Positions 1-10,591 of a stretch of DNA of 64,000 nucleotides are shown in pieces (the first letter of the stretch is position 1; every line of letters starts with the position of its first letter). Origin of the DNA: Candidatus Nitrosacidococcus sp. I8 (lineage in GTDB: Bacteria; Pseudomonadota; Gammaproteobacteria; Nitrosococcales; Nitrosococcaceae); contig NZ_OX241534.1 of assembly GCF_945836005.1 (NCBI RefSeq), positions 1,598,275-1,662,274 on the forward strand, given 5' to 3'. Under the pieces are notes generated by a model that ran no database searches, was not told where the DNA came from, and saw nothing but the letters and a program-made list of their open reading frames with translations. The translations under genes and the position numbers were made by a program.

Positions 1-444
1 GTCATCGTAAGGGTGAATAAAAATTTTATTTTCAATTTCAGCTAAATTTCGGGCATAAGCATAAGCTTCATCGTAAGTATCCCCTACTAAGATAGTTCTA
101 GCACCTAAACTTTGAACCGCTTGGGTTTTAATTGAGGGGGTAGTGGTAGGCATAACAATTTGAGCTTGAATGCCTAGTTTTCGTGCAGATAGAGCTACTC
201 CCTGGGCATGATTACCCGCAGAGGCTGCAATAACTCCTTTTTGTCTTGCTGATTCTGGAAGATGAATTAATTTATTATGAGCACCTCGCAGCTTAAATGA
301 AAATACGGATTGGAGATCTTCTCGCTTTAATAAAATATTATTCTTAAATCGCTGAGAAAGACGAAGCATGGGATCTAAGGGGGTTTCCCTAACAAGATCA
401 TAAATGCGTGCTTTTAAAATCTGCTCTACATAGTCATGTAACAT
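1..444 (-). CDS. ilvA: Threonine ammonia-lyase (biosynthetic), N-terminal part, runs off the left edge
   Basis: The minus-strand frame opens with ATG at 444 and stays open to base 1, giving 148 residues. It makes 2-oxobutanoate from threonine, the first committed step of isoleucine synthesis, in the cytoplasm using PLP. The family's PLP-lysine motif SFKLRGA is visible with the lysine near residue 51, followed by the typical SAGNHAQG phosphate-binding segment. The full enzyme is about 500 residues, so the rest of the catalytic domain and any ACT regulatory domains lie outside the window. It is divergent from rpiA with a short spacer. The family call is firm; biosynthetic rather than catabolic type rests on the N-terminal similarity only. 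Confidence 0.93.
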   Translation of the reverse strand, partial: MLHDYVEQILKARIYDLVRETPLDPMLRLSQRFKNNILLKREDLQSVFSFKLRGAHNKLIHLPESARQKGVIAASAGNHAQGVALSARKLGIQAQIVMPTTTPSIKTQAVQSLGARTILVGDTYDEAYAYARNLAEIENKIFIHPYDD

Positions 445-483
445 ATAAGTTTAGATATATTATGAGTAATTTCCCTATTCACC

Positions 484-489
484 TATAAT
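484..489 (+). promoter_or_regulatory. Probable -10 box of the rpiA promoter
   Basis: A perfect TATAAT lies 34 bases before the rpiA start codon in the ilvA-rpiA divergent spacer. No convincing -35 hexamer is seen at 16-18 bases upstream, so this is a weak call. Confidence 0.3.
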
Positions 490-522
490 CTATAGCTAAT
501 ATAGTTTTAAGGAGCAGTATTA

Positions 523-1185
523 ATGAATCCAGATGAAATGAAAAAAATAGCTGCTAAAGCAGCCCTTGAATACGTGGAATCGGGTACAGTCGTCGGTGTG
601 GGTACCGGATCCACTATTAATCATTTTATTGATTTTTTAGGCACAATAAAAGGTAAAATTGAAGGTGCTGTTTCTAGCTCTGAATCTTCTACAGCACGAT
701 TAAAAGCACTGGGTATCCCCGTGTATGATTTAAATACGGTCAGTGATCTCCCTGTTTATATAGATGGAGCAGATGAATCTAATCATTATTTACAGCTCAT
801 TAAGGGAGGTGGTGGTGCACTCACCCGGGAGAAAATTATTACTGCAGTCAGTAAAAAATTTGTTTGTATTGCAGATCAATCTAAACTGCTGGATATACTC
901 GGCAGATTTCCCCTGCCCGTAGAGGTAATTCCTATGGCACGTAGCTATGTAGCTCGAGAGATTGTTAAAATGGGTGGAGAGCCTGTTTACCGAGAGAATT
1001 TTATTACGGATAATGGCAATCAAATCCTCGATATTCACGGGCTTGAAATTATGGAGCCGGCTAAGTTAGAAGCTCAACTCAATAATATCACTGGCGTAGT
1101 GACCAACGGTCTTTTTGCCATGAAGCCAGCGAATGTACTTATTTTAGGTACGCCTGAAGGTGCTAAAACTATTTATCCAAAATAA
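523..1185 (+). CDS. rpiA: Ribose-5-phosphate isomerase A
   Basis: Interconverts ribose-5-phosphate and ribulose-5-phosphate in the non-oxidative pentose phosphate pathway. The 220-residue length matches the family. Visible motifs are GTGST near residues 27-31, DGADE at 81-85 and [11 protein letters not shown] at 94-104, which contains the catalytic glutamate at 103. An AAGGAG ribosome-binding site sits just before the ATG. It is divergent from ilvA and followed 30 bases later by lolC. Nothing odd is seen. Confidence 0.97.
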   Translation: MNPDEMKKIAAKAALEYVESGTVVGVGTGSTINHFIDFLGTIKGKIEGAVSSSESSTARLKALGIPVYDLNTVSDLPVYIDGADESNHYLQLIKGGGGALTREKIITAVSKKFVCIADQSKLLDILGRFPLPVEVIPMARSYVAREIVKMGGEPVYRENFITDNGNQILDIHGLEIMEPAKLEAQLNNITGVVTNGLFAMKPANVLILGTPEGAKTIYPK

Positions 1186-1215
1186 AAATAAAGTAGTCTT
1201 TCAATATAAATAGCT

Positions 1216-2463
1216 ATGTTTAAACCCTTATCTTGCTATATAGGTCTGCGTTATACTCGGGCTGAGAAACATAATAATTTTATTTCTTTTATTTCTTTAA
1301 CTTCTGTATTAGGCGTTGCATTAGGAGTTGCTGCATTGATTGTAGTACTTTCGGTGATGAATGGTTTTGAAGAAGAATTACGCAGCCGTATGCTTGATAT
1401 GGTGGCTCACATTACTATCACAGGACCTGACGGTACTCTTAAGGATTGGGAAAAATTAGAAGACAAAATAAAAGCCGATCCTAAAGTGATAGGTATTGCC
1501 CCTTTTGTGGAGGGCCAAGCCATGCTTAGCCACAGCAGTAAGGTACAAGGAGCTTTAATTCGAGGTATTGATTTAAATCGAGAATCTCAAGCCGATGACA
1601 TCCATAGCAAAATAAAGGTTGGTAGTATAGAGAAACTTCAGCCGGGGAGCTACGAAATTATTTTAGGAGCAGATTTAGCCCATAACTTAGGGGTTTTTCT
1701 TCATGATAAATTGATTTTAGTCACACCTCAGGCAACAACTACTCCAGTAGGGATTATTCCTAGGATTAAACAGGTGACTGTAGGTGGAATTTTTCAAGTA
1801 GGTATGTACGAATATGATAGTGCTCTAGCTATTATGAACATAGTAGATGCAGCTACTCTTTTTCGTATTCCTGGCAAAATCAGTGGATTAAGGCTAAAAC
1901 TCAATGACTTATTCGCTGCACCTTACATGGCACAGAAACTGCAAAAATCCTTATCTGGTAATTATTGGATCTCCGATTGGGCTTATCAGCATGCGAATTT
2001 CTTTCGGGCGTTAAAAACTGAAAAAACAGTCATGTTTGTTATTTTATTCCTGATTGTAGCTGTTGCAGCGTTTAATATCATTTCTACTTTAGTGATGGTA
2101 GTCACAGATAAGCAAACAGATATCGCTATTTTACAGACCTTGGGTGTTTCATCGGGAAGTATTATGCGTATTTTTATGATACAAGGAATTGTGATTGGGT
2201 TTATCGGTACTCTATTAGGAGCAATCGGTGGCGTTGCTCTTGCTTTGAATGTAGAAACGATTGTTCCTTACATTGAATCCTTATTTGAGGTGCAATTTTT
2301 ATCTCCGGAAGTCTATTATATTAGTGAATTACCATCAAAATTGAGTTGGTCCGATGTATACACTATATGTAGTACATCCTTTATTCTCTGTACTTTAGTA
2401 ACTATCTATCCTGCTTGGCGGGCTACTCGAGTACAACCTGCAGATGCCTTACGTTATGCCTAA
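1216..2463 (+). CDS. lolC: Lipoprotein-releasing ABC transporter permease (LolC/LolE family)
   Basis: Inner-membrane permease of the LolCDE complex, which extracts outer-membrane lipoproteins from the inner membrane and hands them to LolA. The 415-residue protein has the MacB/LolC plan: one N-terminal membrane segment near residues 23-47, a large periplasmic domain to about 265, then three C-terminal membrane segments. The N-terminal region [18 protein letters not shown] and the C-terminal [17 protein letters not shown] are typical of the family. It overlaps lolD by 8 bases. Only one permease gene is present, so this may be the single LolF-type permease or one of a LolC/LolE pair whose partner lies elsewhere. 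Confidence 0.93.
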   Translation: MFKPLSCYIGLRYTRAEKHNNFISFISLTSVLGVALGVAALIVVLSVMNGFEEELRSRMLDMVAHITITGPDGTLKDWEKLEDKIKADPKVIGIAPFVEGQAMLSHSSKVQGALIRGIDLNRESQADDIHSKIKVGSIEKLQPGSYEIILGADLAHNLGVFLHDKLILVTPQATTTPVGIIPRIKQVTVGGIFQVGMYEYDSALAIMNIVDAATLFRIPGKISGLRLKLNDLFAAPYMAQKLQKSLSGNYWISDWAYQHANFFRALKTEKTVMFVILFLIVAVAAFNIISTLVMVVTDKQTDIAILQTLGVSSGSIMRIFMIQGIVIGFIGTLLGAIGGVALALNVETIVPYIESLFEVQFLSPEVYYISELPSKLSWSDVYTICSTSFILCTLVTIYPAWRATRVQPADALRYA

Positions 2464-3160
2464 TCCTCCTTCAGAAGAGCACGTTTTAAGCTGCCATTAT
2501 CTAAGTCGTAGTTATGTTGACGGTGCATTAATTGTAGAGGTGCTAAAGGAAATTGATTTATCTATTGCCTATGGTGAACGGATTGCCATTGTAGGTGCTT
2601 CTGGTTCTGGAAAAAGTACCCTACTTCATCTGCTAGGAGGGCTAGATCAACCTACTGAAGGAGAAGTTTGGGTTGCAGGGCAAAATATTTCAAAGCTAAA
2701 TGCAACCAAACGAGGAAGATTACGCAATTGCTCTCTAGGATTTGTTTATCAATTGCATCACTTATTACCTGAGTTTACCGCTCTGGAAAATGTAGCACTA
2801 CCTTTGCTGATTGCAGGAGAGAAAATTACTAATGCTCAAAAAAGAGCAACCCAACTATTAAAACGGGTTGGGTTAGGTGCTAGGCTTAATTTTAAACCTA
2901 GTAAACTATCCGGAGGAGAACGGCAACGAGCAGCAGTTGCACGGGCATTAGTAACTAATCCTCACTGTATCCTTGCCGACGAACCTACAGGAAATCTAGA
3001 TCGGGAAAATGCTGAAGAAGTTTTCAAGCTTATGTTAGAGCTTAATCGAGATTTAAATATTGCCCTCGTAGTAGTAACTCATGATTCCCATATTGCTATT
3101 CAAATGGATCGAGTTTTAACTTTAGTTGATGGTGGGTTAATACAAGGCTTAATTCCTTAA
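2456..3160 (+). CDS. lolD: Lipoprotein-releasing ABC transporter ATP-binding protein LolD
   Basis: ATPase that powers lipoprotein release through LolC/E. It carries Walker [10 protein letters not shown], the LolD/MacB-type signature [15 protein letters not shown], Walker [12 protein letters not shown] and the switch histidine in VVVTHD. I chose the ATG at 2456, which overlaps the lolC stop in an ATGCCTAA arrangement. An in-frame ATG at 2444 would add four residues. The 3' end overlaps the convergent DUF2062 gene by 4 bases. Confidence 0.95.
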   Translation: MPNPPSEEHVLSCHYLSRSYVDGALIVEVLKEIDLSIAYGERIAIVGASGSGKSTLLHLLGGLDQPTEGEVWVAGQNISKLNATKRGRLRNCSLGFVYQLHHLLPEFTALENVALPLLIAGEKITNAQKRATQLLKRVGLGARLNFKPSKLSGGERQRAAVARALVTNPHCILADEPTGNLDRENAEEVFKLMLELNRDLNIALVVVTHDSHIAIQMDRVLTLVDGGLIQGLIP

Positions 3161-3687
3161 ATGGCTGCTCTTTTACGCTTGCGTACTCTCCAGCTCTGAT
3201 ACACATCTAAGCACCATAAAAAATAAGTTAGAATAGCACCAAAAAAACCAGCCAACGCTCCCATAAGAACAGATCCCAGCAAAAAAGGTTGCCAAATAGC
3301 TAATAGCTCTATTCTTAACCATTGCCATGTAACTTGGAATCCAACCGTACTCATTGGACTCCCAAGTAGCCAAGCACCTACTTTATAGTTAAAGAAATAA
3401 ATAGGTACCATAGTCAACGGATTATTGAACCAAACTGCAGAGATACACATGGGTAGGTTAGATCGTGTCCACATGGCAGCAAGTATGGCTAATAACATAT
3501 GGGCGGGAATAGGGATAAACGCAATAAATAGACCTACTCCTATGGCTCTAGCTGTTGTACGACGATTGAAGTGCCATAAATTAGGAGCAAAAATCCACTT
3601 TTCTAAGTATTTAAAATATTTATTTTTTTGTAGCTGCTCCGGCCGAGATAAATAGCGTTTAAGGATTTGGCGTGACATACTTCGCAT
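3157..3687 (-). CDS. DUF2062 domain membrane protein
   Basis: A 176-residue protein with an N-terminal basic segment and two or three hydrophobic stretches near residues 47-75, 85-105 and 130-160. The pattern [19 protein letters not shown] followed by [16 protein letters not shown] is characteristic of DUF2062 proteins, which are small inner-membrane proteins of unknown function often placed near comEC, lolD and msbA in gammaproteobacteria. It is convergent with lolD and divergent from comEC. No function is assigned. Confidence 0.85.
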   Translation of the reverse strand: MRSMSRQILKRYLSRPEQLQKNKYFKYLEKWIFAPNLWHFNRRTTARAIGVGLFIAFIPIPAHMLLAILAAMWTRSNLPMCISAVWFNNPLTMVPIYFFNYKVGAWLLGSPMSTVGFQVTWQWLRIELLAIWQPFLLGSVLMGALAGFFGAILTYFLWCLDVYQSWRVRKRKRAAI

Positions 3688-3765
3688 ATATATAGCCTAA
3701 CTTAGACTTAAGTTCCGTTGCTATTATAGCGGGTTATCATGAATTCTAAAATATAAAAGATAGCA

Positions 3766-6102
3766 ATGATGATTACTTTAAACGCACTTGCTTTTCTTTT
3801 AGGTATTTCTTTATTCCAATGCCTACCCGATCTTCCTCAGTTTAAATGGATTTCTATATTAGTTGGAATTCTCTGTTTTCTTATCTTTTTTAAGGCTCCC
3901 AAAACCTTATCACTAGTTATTATTGGATTTCTTTGGGCTTTTATTCAAGCCAGCTTACTTTTATCTCAAAGATTACCTTTAGAAATTGAAAATAAAGATC
4001 TACTTATCAGAGGAACAATTGTTTCTATTCCTATTAAGGATAATCGTAGAGTACAGTTTCTGATAGTTCCTGAAAATATTTCCTTAAAAGAAAAAGTATG
4101 GAAACCAAACCTAATTAAGCTTAGTTGGTACCATACTCCTTTACCTAATCTTAAGGTAGGCGATAAGTGGCAACTTACGGTACGATTGAAACACCCAAGA
4201 GGATTTATGAATCCGGGAGGATTTGATTATGAGAAATTGCTTTTTCATCAAAAAATTCAAGCAATAGGCTATGTGCGTCCTAAAGGAGATAACCATTTTA
4301 TAACCTCTCCTAAAAACTCTTATCCCATTAATCAAGCCCGCCAAGTACTACTTGAAGAACTAGACTGTACGCTCGCTAAGGACCCTTATCTAGGTATTAT
4401 TCAAGCACTCACTTTAGGAGAAACTAATCACATTACCCCAGAGCAATGGAAAATTCTCCAACGTACTGGGACAATACATTTAGTTGCAATTTCAGGACTA
4501 CACATCGGTTTATTAGCTGGATTAGTTTACTTTTTAGGAAAATATTTGTGGTCATTGCGGTCGGCTTGGTTACTAATATTTCCTGCTCAAAGTGTCGCAG
4601 CAATGAGTGCACTGATTGCTGCATTTATTTATGCAGCCCTTGCAGGATTTTCTATTCCTACCCAACGTGCACTCATAATGGTAGCTCTTGTAATGTTAGG
4701 TCTATTGATTAAACGCCCTATTTCTATTACTCGTACCCTATCTATCGCCCTTTTTTTAATATTGATTTGGGATCCTTTAGCAGTACTTACTTCAGGATTT
4801 TGGCTCTCATTTAGTGCGGTTACTTTGCTAGTTTTTGGAATTCATAGACCTTTAATGAAAACTAAAATTACTATGAATAGTCAAACATTTAATATTATTT
4901 ATCAATTTTGGCAGCAGTGGGGACACGCCCAATGGGTTATTGCTCTTGGATTGATGCCTTTACTTATTTATCTGTTTCAAAAATTTTCCTTCATCTCTCC
5001 TGTTGCTAATTTAATTGCGATTCCTTGGATGGAATTTTTTATTGTGCCCCTATTACTTTTAGGAGTTTTATTGTTAGCTCCTTTCCCGATATTAGGAAAA
5101 GTATTTCTGACCATAGGGAGCTATTTATTTACGCTTCTTTGGTATTTTTTGACTTGGTGTTCCCATTTCCCATTAGCCCAATGGACTTTAATAGCACCCA
5201 CTCTAGGAACGTTATTATTGGCAGTACTAGGAGTATTGCTTATCCTTGCTCCTATGGGTATACCAGGACGATGGTTAGGTATTATCGGGATTATCCCTTT
5301 ATTAGTACCACCCCAGAAACAAATTGAATATGGATCCTTACAATTTACTTTGCTTGATGTAGGACAAGGGCTTTCCTCAGTAGTACACACTCAATCCCAT
5401 ACCTTAGTATTTGATACTGGACCTAAATATAGTGAAAAATTTAATGCAGGTGATGGAATAATTGCCCCTTTTCTTCACAATCAAGGGATTCAAAAAATTG
5501 ATACCTTAATTATTAGCCATGGCGATAATGATCATGCAGGAGGCACGCTAGGGCTACTACAGCATATCCCAGCTAAAAATATTTTAACGGGTACCCCAAG
5601 TAAATTTCCTGAAATAAATATACGCTCTTGTTTGCAAGGACAACATTGGCATTGGGATGGGGTAGATTTTGAGATTCTCCATCCTCAGATTCAATCTCCC
5701 TACCAAGGAAATAACCAATCCTGTGTGTTACGAATCACTACTGGATCTCAACACATTTTGCTGACAGGGGATATCAGCAATCTAATAGAACAGAAATTAA
5801 TTAACCAGTCTAGAGAGAAGTTAGCAGCCACAGTTTTAGTAGCCCCTCATCATGGAAGTGCAGGATCATCAAGCTTAGAATTTATCGCAGCTACTCACCC
5901 TAAATATGCTCTATTTCCTATAGGTTATCAGAATCAATGGCATTTTCCTAAACCAGAAGTAATTCAGCGTTACTTAAGTCAAGATGTTGAGATATGGGAC
6001 ACAGCGTATTATGGAGCTATCACTATCCATATGACAGCTCATGCGATAGAAAAACCTGAATCTTTTAGACAAACTTATCGTCATTACTGGGCTGAAAATT
6101 AA
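3766..6102 (+). CDS. comEC: ComEC/Rec2 DNA-uptake channel protein
   Basis: A 778-residue polytopic membrane protein that in transformable bacteria forms the inner-membrane channel for single-stranded DNA. Order of parts: N-terminal hydrophobic and DUF4131 region (about 1-200), the Competence membrane domain with AISGLHIGLLAG near residues 242-253 and many membrane helices to about 515, and a C-terminal metallo-beta-lactamase-like domain with SHGDNDHAGG near 584-593 and APHHGS near 695. The length is normal for gammaproteobacterial ComEC. It sits before msbA, the common arrangement. It supports competence potential, though no other com gene is in this window. Confidence 0.95.
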   Translation: MMITLNALAFLLGISLFQCLPDLPQFKWISILVGILCFLIFFKAPKTLSLVIIGFLWAFIQASLLLSQRLPLEIENKDLLIRGTIVSIPIKDNRRVQFLIVPENISLKEKVWKPNLIKLSWYHTPLPNLKVGDKWQLTVRLKHPRGFMNPGGFDYEKLLFHQKIQAIGYVRPKGDNHFITSPKNSYPINQARQVLLEELDCTLAKDPYLGIIQALTLGETNHITPEQWKILQRTGTIHLVAISGLHIGLLAGLVYFLGKYLWSLRSAWLLIFPAQSVAAMSALIAAFIYAALAGFSIPTQRALIMVALVMLGLLIKRPISITRTLSIALFLILIWDPLAVLTSGFWLSFSAVTLLVFGIHRPLMKTKITMNSQTFNIIYQFWQQWGHAQWVIALGLMPLLIYLFQKFSFISPVANLIAIPWMEFFIVPLLLLGVLLLAPFPILGKVFLTIGSYLFTLLWYFLTWCSHFPLAQWTLIAPTLGTLLLAVLGVLLILAPMGIPGRWLGIIGIIPLLVPPQKQIEYGSLQFTLLDVGQGLSSVVHTQSHTLVFDTGPKYSEKFNAGDGIIAPFLHNQGIQKIDTLIISHGDNDHAGGTLGLLQHIPAKNILTGTPSKFPEINIRSCLQGQHWHWDGVDFEILHPQIQSPYQGNNQSCVLRITTGSQHILLTGDISNLIEQKLINQSREKLAATVLVAPHHGSAGSSSLEFIAATHPKYALFPIGYQNQWHFPKPEVIQRYLSQDVEIWDTAYYGAITIHMTAHAIEKPESFRQTYRHYWAEN

Positions 6103-6185
6103 AAAAATAGCTTATTTTAATATTTTTGGTTAAAGTGCCACAAATAAAATAAATTATATTTAATTGTTTTAATTAGAATTATTTT

Positions 6186-7946
6186 ATGCCTTTATCACTA
6201 TCCTTTCCTACAATATCTGGTAGAGCTACTTATCAGAAACTTCTGAGCTATACTCGCCCCTATCGCTGGATTTTTATTATTTCAGTAATAGGGATGGGTA
6301 TATATGCACTTACTGAAACAGGGTTAGCAGCTTTGATGAAACCATTAATGGATGGTAGTTTTGTTCGCCATGATCCAGTATCAATCCACCGTATTCCTAT
6401 TTTTCTAGTGAGTTTATTTGTGATTCGAGGTATTGCAAACTTCGTTACCGATTATGGATTACGATGGATTGCAAGGAAAGTTGTTGAGGATTTACGAGAA
6501 AAAATGTTCTCCCATTTACTTACTTTACCTGCCCGTTTTTACGATATAAATTCTTCAGGACAGATTGTTTCTAAACTTATTTATGATGTTGAGCAAGTAT
6601 CAAATGCAGCTACTGATGTGGTACTTACTTTAATTAGGGATTCTTTAACCATTGTTGGTCTACTGGCGTGGATGGTTTATTTAAACGGATTACTTGCACT
6701 GATTATATTGATTACTGCCCCTATTATTAGCGGCATTGTTTGGTTTGTGAGCCATCGATTTCGTCGGATTAGTAAAAAAATTCAAACTTCTATAGGAAGT
6801 GTATGTCATCTTGCTCAAGAAAGTATTGAAGCACACTTAGAGGTAAAAGTATTTAGTGGACAATCTTATGAGCTACAGAGATTTAAAGAAGCCAATAAGC
6901 AAAACCGTGAACAAGCCATGAAAATGGTAGTTGTGGATTCTATTAGCCAGCCTATTATTCAAATTATTGCTATTTTAGGGCTAGCTGAAGTAATTCATTT
7001 ATCTACTGAAGATTTTATGTTAGCTCAAGTTAGTATTGGTACTTTTATTTCTTTTATTACTGCTATGATGATGTTGATGGGTCCTATTAAGCGAATCACT
7101 AAAATAAATGGATCTTTACAGCGAGGTATTGCCGCTGCCCAGAGTATTTTTTATCTGCTAGAAGAACCATCAGAAATGGATCATGGAAAAAATGGGCTTA
7201 AGGGATTTAAAGGGGCAATTAAAATTGAGAATCTTTACTTCGGCTATGAGGATCGTACGGTATTAAAAAATATAAACCTAGAAATTATGCCGGGGCAAGT
7301 CATTGCTTTAGTAGGTCATTCAGGTAGCGGTAAATCTACCTTAGTTGGGCTGCTAGCCCGTTTTTATGAAATTAATTCAGGAAAAATTACCTTCGATGGA
7401 ATAGATATTAAGCAACTTCGCTTAGCTGAGCTTAGAAAACAGATCTCTTTAGTCAGCCAACAGATTGTTCTATTTAATGACACTATCGCAAGAAACATTG
7501 CCTATGGCAGTGATGACACTGATGTAAGCAAAGAAGATATTATCCATGCAGCTAAAACTGCCCATGCAATGGAGTTTATTGATCGACTTCCTCAAGGGCT
7601 CGATACCGTAATTGGAGATAATGGAGTGTTACTCTCTGGAGGGCAGCGGCAACGGCTTGCTATCGCTAGAGCATTACTTAAAAATGCCCCTTTGCTAATT
7701 TTAGATGAAGCAACTGCCTCTTTAGATACGGAATCTGAGCGACATATTCAAGCTGCTCTAGAAGCTTTAATGTATCATCGCACTACTGTAGTAATTGCCC
7801 ACCGGCTTTCTACTGTAGAAAATGCAGATAAAATTGTCGTATTACAACAGGGAAAAATTATTGAAATGGGCACCCATAGCCAGCTACTTGAGCAAGATAA
7901 TCACTATGCTGAGCTTTATCGATTACAGTTTCGCAGCTGTACATAA
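6186..7946 (+). CDS. msbA: Lipid A export ABC transporter MsbA
   Basis: Half-transporter that flips lipid A-core across the inner membrane. The 586-residue protein has an N-terminal six-helix membrane domain (about 1-320) and a C-terminal nucleotide-binding domain with Walker A GHSGSGKST (about 377-385), signature LSGGQRQRLAIARAL (about 481-495) and Walker B LLILDEATASLD. Length and motifs are typical. It is directly followed by lpxK with a 15-base gap, the usual msbA-lpxK operon for lipid A maturation. Confidence 0.96.
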   Translation: MPLSLSFPTISGRATYQKLLSYTRPYRWIFIISVIGMGIYALTETGLAALMKPLMDGSFVRHDPVSIHRIPIFLVSLFVIRGIANFVTDYGLRWIARKVVEDLREKMFSHLLTLPARFYDINSSGQIVSKLIYDVEQVSNAATDVVLTLIRDSLTIVGLLAWMVYLNGLLALIILITAPIISGIVWFVSHRFRRISKKIQTSIGSVCHLAQESIEAHLEVKVFSGQSYELQRFKEANKQNREQAMKMVVVDSISQPIIQIIAILGLAEVIHLSTEDFMLAQVSIGTFISFITAMMMLMGPIKRITKINGSLQRGIAAAQSIFYLLEEPSEMDHGKNGLKGFKGAIKIENLYFGYEDRTVLKNINLEIMPGQVIALVGHSGSGKSTLVGLLARFYEINSGKITFDGIDIKQLRLAELRKQISLVSQQIVLFNDTIARNIAYGSDDTDVSKEDIIHAAKTAHAMEFIDRLPQGLDTVIGDNGVLLSGGQRQRLAIARALLKNAPLLILDEATASLDTESERHIQAALEALMYHRTTVVIAHRLSTVENADKIVVLQQGKIIEMGTHSQLLEQDNHYAELYRLQFRSCT

Positions 7947-7961
7947 TTTAAATAGCTTTTT

Positions 7962-8993
7962 GTGCTTTTTTTGACCAATGTTATTACTCGCTATTGGTAT
8001 CATAAGCATCGATCTTATGGATTACTCGTACCACTAAGTCTCTTATATAAACTAATTATAAACATACGTAAATGGGCTTATCTTAAAGGAATTTTACCTA
8101 CACATACTCTTTCAGTACCAGTGCTCGTAGTGGGAAACCTTACCGTAGGTGGTACAGGAAAAACTCCTCTTGTTGTTTGGCTTGCTTTGTTTCTGAAACA
8201 ACAAGGTTATCGCCCTGGGGTTATTAGCCGAGGTTATGGTGGTCATACGCTACACTATCCGCAATGGGTTTCTCCCACTAGTGATCCAAAAATCGTTGGA
8301 GATGAATCAGTATTACTAGCAAAACGAGCAAAATGCCCTATCGTAGTAAGCCCTCATCGAGTAAGTGGTGCAAAAACCCTACTTGTCCATACACAGTGTA
8401 ATATTTTACTCTCTGATGATGGGTTACAGCACTATAATTTAGGACGAGATATAGAGATTTTAGTTATTGACGGGATCAGGAGATTTGGGAATAATCATTA
8501 CCTTCCTGCAGGTCCTCTAAGAGAACCACCTAGTAGAGCAAATATAGTGGATTTAACTGTAGTAAATGGAGGTAGAGCAGAAGGTAATGAATATTTGATG
8601 GTTTTACGTTTCCAAAATGTTCATAATTTAAAAACTCAGGAAATATGCTCTTTAGAAATATTTAAACAAAGTAAAATTCATGCAATAGCAGGTATTGGGC
8701 ATCCAGAGCGATTTTTTACTCAATTAGAAACACAAGGCTTATCCATTTATCGCCATCCTTTTCCTGACCATCATAATTTTAATCCTCAAGAATTGAATTT
8801 TCAGGATAAGATTCCTATAGTGATGACAGAGAAAGATGCCGTAAAATGTATTTCGTTTGCAGAGAATCACTATTGGTATCTGCCTGTAAGTGCCTCGCTA
8901 CCTAATTCTTTTAATGAAAAAGTATTAACTTTAGTACGAAAGGCCTTCGAAAAAAAGAAAATTAGTAAAAATAATAGGAGTTACCATGGATAG
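7962..8993 (+). CDS. lpxK: Tetraacyldisaccharide 4'-kinase
   Basis: Phosphorylates the lipid A disaccharide precursor at the 4' position on the cytoplasmic face of the inner membrane. The 343 residues include the family P-loop [11 protein letters not shown] near 57-67 and the [10 protein letters not shown] motif. An N-terminal hydrophobic segment fits membrane association. The start is GTG at 7962 with no strong ribosome-binding site, and a TTG at 7971 is an alternative. The 3' end overlaps the next small gene by 8 bases, showing cotranscription with msbA. Confidence 0.94.
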   Translation: MLFLTNVITRYWYHKHRSYGLLVPLSLLYKLIINIRKWAYLKGILPTHTLSVPVLVVGNLTVGGTGKTPLVVWLALFLKQQGYRPGVISRGYGGHTLHYPQWVSPTSDPKIVGDESVLLAKRAKCPIVVSPHRVSGAKTLLVHTQCNILLSDDGLQHYNLGRDIEILVIDGIRRFGNNHYLPAGPLREPPSRANIVDLTVVNGGRAEGNEYLMVLRFQNVHNLKTQEICSLEIFKQSKIHAIAGIGHPERFFTQLETQGLSIYRHPFPDHHNFNPQELNFQDKIPIVMTEKDAVKCISFAENHYWYLPVSASLPNSFNEKVLTLVRKAFEKKKISKNNRSYHG

Positions 8994-9165
8994 AAAGCTA
9001 CTTGAAATTCTTGTTTGCCCCATATGTAAAAGTTCACTAAGTTATAAAAAAGAAGACAAAGAGCTGATCTGTAAACCTTGTCGCTTAGCCTATCCTATTC
9101 GAGACGATATACCTGTAATGCTAGAAGAAGAAGCAAGAGAAATTCCTCCAGATCAAGATCTCTAA
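8986..9165 (+). CDS. Trm112-like / UPF0434 small zinc-ribbon protein
   Basis: A 59-residue protein starting at ATG 8986, inside the end of lpxK, after a TAGGAG ribosome-binding site. It begins [15 protein letters not shown] and has four cysteines at 11, 14, 29 and 32 in two CxxC pairs, followed by [11 protein letters not shown]. This is the YcaR/UPF0434 (Trm112-like) family, which lies in the lpxK-ycaR-kdsB region of many gammaproteobacteria. Trm112 relatives activate methyltransferases, but the role of the bacterial member is not settled. Confidence 0.92.
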   Translation: MDRKLLEILVCPICKSSLSYKKEDKELICKPCRLAYPIRDDIPVMLEEEAREIPPDQDL

Positions 9166-9347
9166 TATTTTAGTAAATAATATCTAAACAGCCATATTAT
9201 GAATAAACGTTACTATTTGTTAATAGTACTAGAATTGTGGTTCTATATTTAGAATCCTCTGATTTATTCTAAACAATTACCTTTTTTTACTAAAAAATCC
9301 ACTTTATTTAACTTAAATCTAAAAATTAAAGGAATCTAAATATATTT

Positions 9348-10517
9348 ATGTCAGAAACAAGGCAATTTACTTCAGAGTCGGTATCTGAGGGACATCCAGA
9401 TAAAATTGCAGATCAGGTATCAGATGCAATTCTAGATGCTATTCTAGCTCAAGATAAAAAAGCTCGGGTTGCTTGTGAAACCTTAGTAAAAACAGGGATG
9501 GTATTAGTTGCGGGAGAAATTACTACAACAGCCCAGATTGACTATGAAGGAATTATCCGTAATACCATAAATCATATTGGCTACAATCACTCTGAGATGG
9601 GTTTTGATGGTAATACTTGTGCAGTCATTAATGCAATTGGTAAACAATCCCCAGATATAGCTCAAGGGGTAGATCGAAAAACAGAAGAAGATCAAGGTGC
9701 AGGAGATCAAGGCATGATGTTTGGCTATGCCAGTGATGAAACCGATGTACTCATGCCTGCCCCTATTACTTATGCCCATCGTCTTGTGCAGCGTCAAGCT
9801 GAGGTACGGCGTAAAGGAGAGCTTCCTTGGCTACGTCCCGATGCTAAAAGTCAAGTGACCCTTGTCTATAAAGATAATAAGCCTGTAGGTATTGATGCGG
9901 TAGTCCTTTCTACCCAACATAACCCTGAAATCAGCCAAACAGCTCTTCGAGAGGCAGTGATTGAAACCATCATTAAACCTGTTTTACCTAATGATTGGTT
10001 TGCACGCTGTAGAGTTGAAAATATTCATGTAAATCCTACAGGAAGCTTTGTAATTGGCGGACCAATGGGCGATTGTGGTCTTACTGGACGAAAGATTATC
10101 GTAGATACCTATGGCGGAATGGCACGTCATGGTGGTGGTGCGTTTTCAGGAAAAGATCCTTCAAAAGTGGATCGCTCAGCTGCCTATGCTGGACGCTATG
10201 TAGCTAAAAATATTGTAGCAGCAGGGCTAGCAAAACGCTGTGAAGTACAAATCTCCTATGCGATTGGGGTAGCGCAACCTACCTCTGTAAGTATTGATAC
10301 CTTTGGTACAGGGCAACTTGCCGAATCTCGTTTAGTAGAAATTGTCCGTGCCCATTTTGATTTAAGACCAGTAGGTATTCTACGAATGCTTAATTTACTG
10401 CAACCTATCTATCAAACTACCGCATCTTATGGTCACTTTGGAAGGACAGAGCTGGAAATCACTTGGGAAAGGACTGATAAAGCACAAGAGCTTAGAGAAG
10501 CTGCAGGGCTACACTAG
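9348..10517 (+). CDS. metK: S-adenosylmethionine synthase
   Basis: Makes S-adenosylmethionine from methionine and ATP in the cytoplasm. The 389-residue sequence has the family signatures [16 protein letters not shown] near residue 15, [12 protein letters not shown] near 118 and [20 protein letters not shown] near 260. Length is normal. It heads a metK-ahcY-metF group that runs the methyl cycle. The 182-base region upstream is AT-rich, and I saw no recognisable SAM riboswitch there. Confidence 0.98.
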   Translation: MSETRQFTSESVSEGHPDKIADQVSDAILDAILAQDKKARVACETLVKTGMVLVAGEITTTAQIDYEGIIRNTINHIGYNHSEMGFDGNTCAVINAIGKQSPDIAQGVDRKTEEDQGAGDQGMMFGYASDETDVLMPAPITYAHRLVQRQAEVRRKGELPWLRPDAKSQVTLVYKDNKPVGIDAVVLSTQHNPEISQTALREAVIETIIKPVLPNDWFARCRVENIHVNPTGSFVIGGPMGDCGLTGRKIIVDTYGGMARHGGGAFSGKDPSKVDRSAAYAGRYVAKNIVAAGLAKRCEVQISYAIGVAQPTSVSIDTFGTGQLAESRLVEIVRAHFDLRPVGILRMLNLLQPIYQTTASYGHFGRTELEITWERTDKAQELREAAGLH

Positions 10518-10591
10518 TCCTTAATTAGGTTTAATTAGCTTTAACTCTAAATATATTATTTTTGCTTTATCTAATTTAGGAGAAAAAATTA

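Noticed and set aside
9166-9347. Possible SAM riboswitch before metK
   Set aside because: I could find no conserved SAM-I, SAM-II or SAM/SAH core elements in this AT-rich spacer.
10518-10591. Possible SAH riboswitch before ahcY
   Set aside because: The spacer is only 74 bases, AT-rich and lacks the GC-rich pseudoknot expected for that riboswitch.
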